Assembly: GCF_001659605.2 (NCBI RefSeq) | Contig: NC_035169.2 | Location: 6,128,110 to 6,192,109, forward strand | Reading direction: 5' to 3' | Length of the DNA stretch: 64,000 bases | DNA from: Manihot esculenta | Taxonomy: Eukaryota > Streptophyta > Magnoliopsida > Malpighiales > Euphorbiaceae | Shown here: one piece after another, positions 37,556-49,700 of the stretch | How the letters are laid out: each line of letters begins with the position of its first letter | Numbering within the stretch: position 1 is the stretch's first letter | The notes under the pieces: generated by a model | Told to the model about the DNA's origin: nothing | Seen by the model: the letters and a program-made list of their open reading frames with translations, nothing else | Databases searched by the model: none | Made by a program: the position numbers and the translations under genes

Positions 37556-39460
37556 ATATAAAATTATACTATAAAAATACTTAATATTTATATTTTTATT
37601 ATAAATATTATAACATATATTTTATAATTTAATTTTATAATAAAAATTTAAAATTATAATATTATAATATTATACATGAAAATTTTAAATATATAATTAA
37701 CTGTAACGACCCCAAAATCGGACCGCTACCGGCGCTAGGATCCGGGTCGACTTAAGGCCGCCGGGATCCGTAGCAAGCCTGACATAGAACCTGTGAACCT
37801 GTATAATCCCATACATGATCAACAACATGCATAAAAATTAAAACTTTTCTTTTCATAAACATTAACCAAACTCAACCTGTGCATAAACCTGAACATAACC
37901 TTGATCCCTCTGTGGGATCTCATCTGTGCCCTCAATGGGTGATATATCATCTGTTGAGTTGGTTTACATAAACATCATCAAAAAAAAACTCTAAGATCAT
38001 GTGTAAAAGGGATACAACAATCTATGGTCAAGCACACACTAACATCCATAAATCTCATTACATAACTATACTGTACTTTTACATTACAATTTGATCATAT
38101 CCATTACTATCTATTACATAAGCATGACTTCTTTACTCTATCCGGACTCCCGCACTATACTGTACCTGCAAGCCTGGGGGTAAAGGGAGAGGGATGAGCT
38201 AGAAGCCCAGTGAGTAGAGCTAGTAAAACACATAAACACTATGCTCAAATGGAATGCATCATAACACAAACAATTCACATAAGGGTTGGGTGAACTTGTC
38301 ACCAATTAGTCCAAGCTAACATAGTGCCAGGCCGTAGCATGGGGTCCTGGTCTTCCTGTCATACATACATTACTCACCATTATTCCAGGGCCTCCTCTGG
38401 GCTCCTGGTCTTCGAGTCCACAATCGTGCCAGGCCGTAGAATGGGGTCCTGGTCTTCCTGTCATGGACTAATTGGGTCATCCAACATTCACCCACATCAA
38501 CAACACATGATGCAATGCGGCATATTCGTGAAACTAATGCAATCACCCTATTGCATAATCATGATGCATGAAACATGATAAAACATTTAATTTAAAAGAT
38601 TAAGTTTAGTTCCACTCACCTCTGGCTGACTCTGACAACACCGAAGCAGCTGAACTTACTGCTGGGGTCCTCGGTTCCTCGGGTCCGAACCTACACAGGT
38701 GGACTCCAATGAGGGACCAAACACATAAACATGACTCTAATATATCCCCCAAAAACCCCCTAAAACATCATGAAAACATCACAGAAAATATGCATGAAAT
38801 GGCTGAACAGGGCACTTTCGGCGGCACCTTCGGCGGCCGAAAGTCTGGAACAACTGGTACTCACTCTCACCAGACTATTCCCTTAAAGTGGGAGGTCAAG
38901 GGTTCGAGCAGTGGGGGAGGCGACCTAATTTCCTAAGGGGAATTTGGGCCAAATCCACTTGGGAAGAACGGGTTAGAGTCCCGCGAACCAAGGGGACAAA
39001 TCCTGCCTGGAACCCGTGAGGGTGAAGGGATGTTAAGAGCTGCTCACAGGGGCTGGACCCAGAGGAAGGTCACGGGCTGTGAGCGGTAACAGGGCCGGTC
39101 GTACGGGGCCGGGCTGTTACATTAACTCAATTAATCTCTAATTTATTATTTATATATATATAAATTAATTTATAATAACAAAATTAAAAAATTAAAATAG
39201 ATAAATTTTTTTAAATATAATATAAAATTATATTATAATAAATACTTCAATGTTTATATTTTTATTAAAAAGATCATAACAGATATTTCATAATTTAATT
39301 CTATAGTAAAGTATAAAATTTTAAAATTATAATATATTATATATAAAAATTTTAATTATATAATTAACTAAATTAATTTCTAATTTATTATTTATATATA
39401 TAAACTAATTTATAAAAATAAAATTTAAAAAATATAAATTAAAATAGAGAAAATATTCCG
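37556..39460. repeat. Tandem repeat of about 238 bp, the first copy split by the solo LTR
   Basis: Copy 1 is 37556-37701 plus 39127-39218; copy 2 is 39219-39460. Both begin ATATAAAATTATA(C/T)T and both contain ATATAATTAAC followed by AATTTATTATTTATATATA. With the LTR and one target duplication removed, copy 1 is the same length and order as copy 2. Confidence 0.8.
37702..39121. mobile_element. Solo LTR of a Ty3-type or unclassified LTR retrotransposon
   Basis: The segment begins TGTAACGACCCC and ends GGGCTGTTACA, with 6 bp inverted ends TGTAAC/GTTACA. Both sides carry TTAAC (37697-37701 and 39122-39126), a 5 bp target duplication. It is 1420 bp, much richer in G+C than its surroundings, and has no internal retroelement coding region. 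It therefore looks like the remnant left by LTR-LTR recombination. A ~39 bp unit (GTGCCAGGCCGTAG...) is repeated at 38324 and 38426. ACCAATTAGTCCA-type arms near 38300 and 38463 face each other. Confidence 0.9.
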
Positions 39461-40727
39461 ACTAACAAAAAAGCATATTTCTTAATATTGTATTGTGATA
39501 TGTAATTTTTTTTAATAATAATAACATAGCTATCTGATTTTAAAAATAAATTATTTAATTTAATGTATAATTTTAATAATTTATAATAATTAATTAATTC
39601 CAATTTAACCTTTTTCATTAAAGATTAAAATTTATTTAGTTTGATTTTACTGAATAAATTAAAAATTAAAATTTTAATATTTATGAAAATTAAATTGAAT
39701 TAATTTTAATCTGAAATTAAATTGAATTGATTTGGTTTGATTCGATTTAAATTTTTAATAAATTTAATATTTTTTACACGACAGTAATTAAAAGATCAAA
39801 AAATCCTTACAACTTCACATATGTATTTAGAAGGTACATATAAAAAGGGCACGGTATACTCAATTTCTTACTATTATTTATTTTTCATAACATTCATTTA
39901 GATCTTATTATTTTATCTGAAAAAAAAATCAATTAATTTGACTAATTCATCTGTGTCAGTGCTTTAATTAAGGAAGCAGCCTCTTGGATATCTTAATAAT
40001 TATATTTTCAGTATTTAATAATTGAAAGATAAATATATAAATATAAATTTAAAAAAATTTAAATTATTTTATTTAATAAATTAAAAAATTCGAATGTAAA
40101 TGTAAATTTATAAAAAAAAAAGTCGAATTATCTTGCCCATTAAGTAAAAATTATGAATTAAAATATAATAAAAATGCCATATTAGATTCTGGTAAAAATA
40201 ATTTGAGTTCTTGATTAAGACAAATCATAAAAAAATTATTTTAATTATTTAAAATTAAAAATTAAGAATAAAAAAATATTTAAATTATTTGAGTTAATTG
40301 ATGATTCTTTTACAATTAGTTATAATTTAAAAACAGGTATACGCATGAAGATCCGACCCGAAAAGGAATGGCGATTATGGCTAGGGGATAATTATCGTGA
40401 TGCGTGATACGGCGTAAAATAAGAATAAAACTCGCTGCAGTTGCAGACAGAAGAGAGCGAAGGAAAGTTTTCTCTTCTCATTGGAACCGCAAGCTGCTGT
40501 TAAAGCTCTCTCTATCTCCTACCACACCACAGCACAAGACACGCTCAGTGCGTAGCCTCACACTCTCAGCTCTCCATTCAATCCAACACCTTCCCATAAT
40601 TACATTTAAATTCACTCCAATACTTCACAAACAAAAAATTAAGCCGTCTTGTACTTTTTGCTTTTGATATCATCTCCGATTTCTCCAATCAACCTCTCTC
40701 GATCGTCGGTGGTGGTTGTTTTGGGGC

Positions 40728-43700
40728 ATGGCACTTCCTGCGGCAGTTGTCATCGTGCCACTGGGACTTCTCTTCTTCTTGTCTGGCCTTATTATTAATT
40801 TCATTCAGGTATCTTCTGTGATTGGATTTTACAGATTTGTTGATGGATTTCGATTTCTGGGTTTTGTTTAAATTTTTAGAGTTCCATTTGGGTTGAGGTG
40901 TATTTTCTACTTCATTCTGCAATTCACATTCTTTGTCTCTGAGGATTAAGATGACAGTTGATTTTAACCAAATCTACATGATAATGACCTTTTTTTTTCC
41001 TCTACTTCAGGCTATCTGCTTTGTTCTTATTCGGCCCTTGTCTAAGAATACATACAGAACGATCAATAGAGCTTTGGTGGAGTTCTTGTGGCTGGAACTT
41101 ATATGGGTTGTTGATTGGTGGGCGGGAGTTAAGGTTTCAACCTTAGAACTCATCTCCTATCATGCCATTTTATTATATATATATATTTTTCTTCCATTGT
41201 CATTTCTTCAATTTGGCGTCATTTGCTGAGAAGTCTAAATCATCTACTTGCCTGCGTGGGCATCTTTAAAATGATATTGCTCTTGTTCCTGGAAAGTCGT
41301 TTCTTGATTCAAGTAAATGAAATCTCATTCCCAATAAGTGGATACTCCTGCTTTTCTCTAATTTTGGTCTTTGATTCTGAAAGCAAATTATTGAAGTGTT
41401 CTACATGAGATGTGTTTTCAATTTAAATAAGAGTTAAGTGGTTGCGGATGCTTAAAGCATGCAATAAACTAAGGGTGTTTGCTGTTCAATCTAAATCGCA
41501 AGCCTAGTTGTATTAATGATTTAGCCGTTAGTGTTGTTTGTGGTTTAATTTGGTTTTTTATAGAAACCAAACCAGATTGTAATCATTTGAACTGCATTAG
41601 GTTCTATTGTTCTCATGTTATTTTATCCCTTAATATTTGCATTTAGTATATCTTTTTATAGGTATATCATGAATTTTCCTTTGGCTCTTATATTTGACTA
41701 ACAACCCATGAAAAATTTCCAAATTGTATTACAAATTTGAAACCAAACTATGGTTTGATTTCTGTAATAAAGTGATATATTATGGTCTTTGAGAATTTCT
41801 TTATGATGACTTGAACATGCCCATTGATAAGTAGCCATATGCAACTACTATTATTCTTTGTGTGTTAGGCAAGTGATGCTTTTCCTTTCTAAGGGTGAGA
41901 AGGGGGGGTGGTTATTGAGTCAAGTTAACTCTATAAAGATTGTGATAATTTAATCTTTTGCCATTGTAATTGGAGGTTAGTAGGTAGGTACCTAAATTTG
42001 GATTTTAAACATGCACAGTGCTTTTTATGGCAATTTTTAAATGGTACAGTACATAAAAATTTGCTTCTACACATTAAGAAAAGTTTGTTGCGGTCATGAT
42101 CTTTTACTTTTTCAGTTTTTATCTATTGCATCCTTCAACTTCTTTTTTTTTTTTTTTGGTAGTCAATGCATATAATCTTCTCGATCCTTGATGATTAGTG
42201 GATTAAATATATCACTGCATGTATCTTCTCTCCCCCCCCCCCCCCCCCCCCAAAGCACATAATGTATTAAACTTGATGATTATTCAATTAATTATTATTA
42301 AGTTGAGGAAACTGGTGCTTATTGACTATAAAAATAAAAATTTAAGGGCATAGAAACAAAGTTTCATGGATTAATAGGTCAATAAAATATCACTGACACA
42401 ATAAAATTTTCTCATTTAGCTCTGGGATAAATCTGTATATGTGGCCATTTTTAAATGATTTTATGTCCATAGATACCTCTTTTGGTGTGCATGTCAATAT
42501 GTATCAGATAAATTAATTGAAAACTTTAACTCTTTGTAATTAACCCATTCAATCTTCAAGTTTTTCAAGTTAGACTAAATCAAATCGTCCTTTTTTCACT
42601 TTTGAAAGTGCACAAAATAGATTATATAACTAACTGATAACACAAATATTGTTATATAATTTGATAAATACAGGAACACTTACCTGTTCCTTTTCGACAT
42701 TTGCATTTTTAATTTTGTGACTTGCTTCTATCCTTTTGAGTAACCTTGCAACTTATAGTAGTAGAGGTCTCCATATACATCAGCTTTATAATGTGGCACC
42801 ATCAGCATGGCCTTTTGGGGAAGAATTGGCCTCACTGTTAGGGTGGTCTAGTTCATCATTCCCTTAAATGCTTTTCAGTATGAATTAGTATTTCTTCCTA
42901 TTCAACCATTGGTAAATCTTTTGTTTTTTTTTTTTAATCATATCCTTCAAGCATTGAAACTCTGTCACCAAGGATCCAACACCCCCTTTAACAAACCCTT
43001 GAACAGTATTCTAATCATATAAATTTTCTCTTTCATTCTCCTTGCAGTGCCTGCTTATTGTTCTCACTCTCACAATCCTATTTTCTTCACTCCCCAAATG
43101 GGAAATGAAATATTTCCTTTTTGTCTTGTTCTATTTTCCCCTTATGTTTTTCAACTTATTTTGCAAGATACCTTTTAGATAGAGCATGACTAAGGAAGTG
43201 ATAGCATGCAGATGTTGCTTCTGATATATGTCTGACTTTTGTCAAAGTTTGATCTTCTGGAAAGTTTCAACTTTGAGCATTTATATTTCAGGTTCAATTG
43301 TTTACAGATCGTGATACCCTCCGTTTATTGGGTAAGGCAAAGCTCTTGTTAACCAGCACGGTGGCTATTGGTTGATAATCTACTCAGTTTCTCATTTGTA
43401 TGCTTATGCTGTGAATTTTTCAGGCAAAGAACATGCACTTGTCATATGCAACCACAGAAGTGACATTGATTGGCTTGTTGGATGGGTTTTAGCTCAGGTA
43501 TATTGTTGATAGAAATACCTACTTGTTTGCAGTGGCAGAATTTGCCTCAATTAAAAATATGTGTATGCTCACTCTGATGGATGCATATGTATCCATAGAA
43601 ACAAAATGCCCAGCTTTAGTCACTTGCATATAATCAATTCTTGTACTGGACTTGTAGTGTAATGCATAAATAACTTGCGTTAAAATGATTCCATTTGCAG

Positions 43701-46700
43701 TTATGTTCCTGTTGTATCTGGGACTTCACATGTCCTTTGTTTTTCTTTGTTTTATTTATATATATGTATATACACACATTGCTGGTAATCACTGAGTACG
43801 TTTATGACAGAGGGCAGGATGCCTTGGCAGTGCAGTAGCTGTCATGAAGAAATCATCAAAAGTCCTTCCGGTATGTTTTAATCCTACAAGTTTTGATAAC
43901 TTGATTAAGTTTGACACGTGAAATTCATTTGTGGTCTATGTTTTCTGTTTTAAACATTGGAGTTCAGCTTGATGTCAGACTTCTTGTATGTCATAAATTC
44001 AGGATAAAAGTTATTTTAAGAGACTGTTAGTTTACTTTAGGAACCTAGAGAGAAGCAACAAGATCTTAGCAGATGATATTTCTTTCCCCCTTCAGATGAA
44101 CTGATATTTGATTTCTCCCTCAAAATACTCGAGAAATTAAGCAACAAATGTGAGTAAGCAGCATTAGTCGCTGAATATTCCATTACAAATGTAATTATGG
44201 CAATATCTGAAGTATTTGTGTTTTTAAGATTTTGCTTCATTGATTTCAATCTCCTTTCAGTATTTTTTGTTATGCCTTCTTATGTGCAATGTCATATACA
44301 TTTGCATTTGACTTGTTAGTTCTGATATGCACTTCCCAGTGCACAGAGGATAATTGCTATCAACCTGATGTAGGTAATAGGTTGGTCCATGTGGTTTTCT
44401 GAATACCTCTTTCTGGAAAGAAGTTGGGCCAAGGATGAAAACACTTTAAAGGTATGAGTTCACAAGTATGTTCTAGATACGTATGTCCACTTACAGATGC
44501 TTCCCTTATCGCCATTCACATTTCCATAGTATCTTTGTCTGGATGCCTCTTGATCCTATTTTGAACTTGAACTCTCTCTGCAGTCAGGTCTCCTACGGCT
44601 AAAAGACTTCCCTCGACCCTTTTGGTTGGCTCTTTTTGTTGAAGGAACTCGTTTTACACAGGCAAAACTTTTAGCAGCTCAAGAATATGCAGCCTCAGCA
44701 GGGCTCCCTATTCCTAGAAATGTTTTGATTCCTCGTACTAAGGTCAAATTCTTTTTGCATCCTTTTTCTCCTAAGTACTCCTTTCAAGAAGTAACATAAA
44801 TAGGTAAAGAAAACAACAAAGAAATGAGTGAATATGAAAACGATCTTGGTTGACCTAATGTATTGGCATGCTCTTATTAAATTTTTTTTTTCCTCCAATA
44901 TGGCAATACCTAATAGTTTGGCATTATTAGCTTCAAACCAGTTCTTGCTAAGTATTTTAGGTGAGGTGTATCTGTAAAGTTCAACACTATTCCTATAATA
45001 TCCTATTTCATTATTTATTTTGGACTAACCTGCTTAGAGTTGTCCATTTTGTGATTTAAGTATTTGCTTGTTGATTGTATTTGTTGACATTGATTTGATT
45101 TTTAAATCTGATTTAGCTTTCTGCTTTGGTCAGGCCATTTCTAAAATTTTAAAAGGTCTTTCCTTCTTTACTGCTGTTTGGTGTTTGAACTCCATTTGTG
45201 GTGTACATTAGTTTGTGAAATTAGAAGCATGTTGGTGACACTTTCATCAAGTGCGTATATGAATAGTGAAGTTACCTAATACCATCCTTATTTTCATTGA
45301 GCAGTCCTTAGATATTCAAGTGGAGTTAATGTAATTACATTCCTTCTAGACTTATTGGGGTCCCGAGTCCCGAACCAAATGAAATAATCTGCTAAAAAAA
45401 ACTAGGTAGAAGAGAGAGAGATATCATTGTGTGCTGTTTGGAATGGTTATGTAGCTAAACTACGAAACATAATATCAGTGAAAACATTTATTAGAAAATA
45501 CCATGTATGGAGGAAATTTATTGGAAATTAATTCTAAGCTTTTGTATGCAAAGTGAGGTTATTTATATCTTGGGTTTTATAAAAACTTGCTGTCTTCAGA
45601 TTAGTGGTTTTTTTCCTATAAGAGAGAGTAGTTGGACAAGAAAATAGAAGATATTTTGCAGAATTAAAAAGCTTATGTTTTATTTGCAAAAAGATTTCTA
45701 TATGTTAATAGACTACGTGAAAGATCTCATGTGTCTCTCGGCCATGAATTTCATTTCAATTGCTTGTTAATGAGGCAGAATTATGAAGCAAATATAATAA
45801 AATTAGGGCAATAATATCAACGATCGAAAACATAATTGGGTATCAAGGTCTTGCAATCATACTGTAATTGTAACATTGTTTATGACAGAGTTTGGTAGTA
45901 ATGTAGTTAGTTCTTCACCAGCCAAGTTAATTTTGCATACTCGAAATGCACAAATTGAAGATAGCAGTGGGCTTGAAGATTTGGGACAAATTGTTGACAA
46001 GAACAAGTAGTCTTACCATCAAGAATCTGAATTAGTGGCCAGCAGTAAAGGAATGCAATCAGAGGTGAATGTAATTCCCTGTACATCTTGATGAGAAACA
46101 AAGGAAGACTCAGAGATTAACCAATCTAATTCAGGCCAATCTTTGCATGCTATTGAAAGTAACAAAGTACGGGTAGATCAATTATAAATTGTCAAGGAGA
46201 ACTCGTAACCCAGAAGTCCAATAACTTCATTGAATTTTTAAGTCTTTCCAAGCTCTAATCTATTGATTTTATCGGGGTTAATGATTTCTTTGAGACTTGA
46301 GTACTATCTCACCATAATTGCCTACTATTGCATATCTGATGAAAGATCAGCCAGTGGTGAATTGAAGAAATTGCAGCTAATGTTATATTGTAAATATACC
46401 TATATATGTTTTGACATGGGAGATTTACCATTTCAAGCCATCAACTCAAGCGTGAATCAAGTTGAGGGGTCCGATGAATGGGTTCTATAAGTCTACTATA
46501 ATTATAATGTTATGTTTCAATTTCAAGCCATCAACTCAAGCGTGAATCAAGTGGAGGGGTCTGATGCATGGGTTCTGCAAGTCTACTATAATTATAATGT
46601 TGTCTATAATATAAATGTAGTAATTTAGTTAGTTTAGCTCTTATTTCCTTGTACTTTAAGGTACTCCTATAGTTCTTACGATTCCCGTTTTAACTCAAAT

Positions 46701-49700
46701 TGCTGATCTCAAGTGGTCAAGCTTGTCTTTTCAGCATTATTGTTTGAGCTGCTGCCAGGAAAAAAACCATCTTAAAAATGTTCACTAGAGAGCAGTAAAT
46801 TTTGTTTTTAGTTTAAATTTGACATCTTTTAATTATAAAAATTTAACAGCAAAACCACTATTTCAAACTGCTTTCTTGCCCTTGCTTTTGATGCATGGGT
46901 TATTTCTTGCTCTTGTTCGTGCATGCTGAATAGCTTGGTATGTGATAGCAAGCGTTGCATTCAAGACTCACTTTGTGTCAAGTTACCCTTGCTCCTCATT
47001 TCTTCCTTCTGAATGAAAGCAAAGTGTGTGAGGATATTATATTCAAGTTTTTATGTACTTAGTCGTTGACCTTCATGGTTTGGAGCTTTGTTTTTTTCAG
47101 GGTTTTGTTTCAGCAGTGAGTCATATGCGCTCATTTGTTCCAGCCGTTTATGATATAACATTAGCCATCCCCAAAAGTTCTCCTCAACCTACAATGCTCA
47201 GGCTCTTCAAGGGTCAATCCTCAGTGGTAAGTGAGCAGAACCTTAAGTTTTATCCAACTGCATGAAGCAGTTTACATAAATGAATGAATATTGAAATAAT
47301 ATCTGTGATGTCTTCTGTTTGGTGTCTCCTTGCTGCATGTATGCAATTATTAGAAGACATTTAATTTATATCATCTTTGGTGTATGGGAATAACATGGAA
47401 TTCATATCCTCAGCAAAGTGAAGGATCCAGTGTTTCCCGTTAACATTTTATGTAATTTGTGGAGCATGATTCCTGTTTTTCCTACTAATTTAATCTTTGA
47501 GCCATTGGGCGTCCGATTATTAAATTTGACCTGGTCATGAAAATCAACTGCATGATTGGGCATGCAATGGAAAATGAAAGGACTTGCATGATTTTCCTGA
47601 TCCCTCCATTATTCTATGATAATGGTGGTACTGCTAGTGGCTGTAAGTGTTGATATGGCTCTTACGAGTTATGATCCAATTTCAGCTAATGTGGCTATGT
47701 TTACTGGCTAATTCCAGCACAAGAGGTTAAGGGGGCAGGGCCTCAAGGGGTAGTTAGGGGGCACACCTGCGAGCAAAGATGGTCTTATAAAACTTAAATG
47801 TGTAACCCATGTCTCTTGAAATGACTTTTTTTTTTATTAACTTGTAAAAACTTAATGCATAATATTCTTGGGTGTTATACAAAATTATAATCTAATGTGT
47901 AGTAATTGGAGAAAGAATTCTTATTTTTCATTTTTTTTAATCAAATTATTGTCATAATTTGGTAGGTTAATGCATTTATATAAGAATACAATTTATATAC
48001 AAAATTATATAAGTTAGTTTCTTGAATTTTTATTTCAAGTTTTTTAGTTTGAGTTAATAGTCAGTGATGCATCACATTCCTGAAATATTGTTTCAAAACA
48101 AAATGATTATTTGAGATTTGTGGCTAACAATTTATCATAGAAAATGTTGCTAAAAATTTCTTTTTTCTCACTAAGTAATGATTTCACATGTTGAGAGTAC
48201 TTACATAGTGTATATTCAATTATAAATTTGTTTAGTATGAGAAGACCACTTGCAACTATTAAACCCTTTTTTTGTTCAATGAATATATATCATTCAAGAA
48301 TGCTAAGAATTGGCAAGCAAGGAATTACAAGGTTAAGTTGAGTCAAAGGATTGCAAAATAGAGAATCATCTAAGAAAGAATTCCTAGCTATTTCATGAGC
48401 TATAGAGTTCCAAATTCCAATCCTGTTGACATGACAAAAAGAGTAAAGAGTCTTGCAAGGAGACCAGTTGGACAATATCAAGAATGGTCCCTTTAATATT
48501 CACGTGGCAGCTTTGTTGCAGGCAGCTTGAATTACAGAGAGTGAATCCCCTTCAATAATGACCCGCTAGAAAATCCTTGCATTTGCTAACCTTGTTGCTT
48601 CCTAGCAAGCAAGTGCCTCAAGGACTAAAGGGTCAATTATGCCTGGACTACGATGACAGCTCCAGCGTAAAGGGGTAGACAACAAATCCCTGGCAATAGT
48701 AGCAATAGTACCGCACTAATAACAAGAGTCAACTGCCTTATTAAGGTTGATTTTAATGATTCCTTAGGTTTGAGTAGACTAGGTGACGGGTTGCTAATGG
48801 GAAGGTAGTTGAGAGGGACTTGAGTATTCTAGGTCGAGCAAAATTCCTCAAAGTTGTGAATAGTCGCTGCAATACTTGATGCAAGATACACTGATTGTTG
48901 AACACAATCTTCTTTCGATTTTTCCAAATACTTTATAGTAGATAAACCAACAAGAAAATCAAATTCTACTCGAGACTGATATTGTAAAACTTATATAAGC
49001 GCTAGCCAACAATCAAATATACTGTTGCATTTGTAGGAAAGTAATATTTGTTATATCTATTACAACAGAGATTACAATATATTTATATATAAAAAACCTA
49101 TCTAAAAAGGAAAGTGAATTCTTTTATCAAGCCTATAATTATGCAATCCTAAGATTAAGCAACTAGCAAACCTATCCATATTTACTTCCTATATTAACAT
49201 ATTTATTTTTTATAACACTTCCCCTCAAGTTAGGGCATAGATGTTAATCATGCCCAACTTGTTATATATGTAATAAACTTGAGTCCTATTTAGAGCTTTA
49301 GCGAAGATATCCTCTAATTGTTTTCCAGTTCTGATATGTCCTGTTGAGATTATCTTTTGTTGGATCTTTTTATGAACAAAATGACAATCAATCTCGATAT
49401 GTTTGGTCCTCTCATGAAATATTAAATTAGAGGATTAGAGGCAATGTGGATAGCTGTTTGATTATCACACTACAACTTAGCAAACATCGAATTTATGAAT
49501 CCAATCTCTTCTAGCAGGTGATGCACCCACAAGACTTCACATATGCCTTGAGCCATAGTTCGATATTCACATTTAGCGCTAGAATGAGAGACCACATTTT
49601 GCTTCTTACTTCTCTATGGGACCAGGTTACCTCTCACAAAAACACAATATTCAGTGGTTGACTTTCCCAATCAGTATCAGAAAAATATTCAATATTTGAG

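Larger units (their letters stand above)
31660..40380. other. Large AT-rich spacer between divergent ExAD and LPAT2 genes
   Basis: The 8.7 kb spacer separates the 5' ends of ExAD (minus) and LPAT2 (plus). No host coding region is supported. It holds a foldback region (33036-34015), a hAT-like MITE (34182-34641), a purine-rich tract (35520-35625) and a solo LTR (37702-39121) set in a tandem repeat. The rest is AT-rich with scattered repeat relics. Confidence 0.65.

Noticed and set aside
38324..38936. Two plus-strand frames of 84 and 75 codons
   Set aside because: They lie within the solo LTR and reflect its internal repeated unit and higher G+C content, not genes.
40404..40667. Upstream open frame in the LPAT2 leader
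   Set aside because: It begins with GTG, not ATG, and its content is CT-rich leader sequence; no support for translation.
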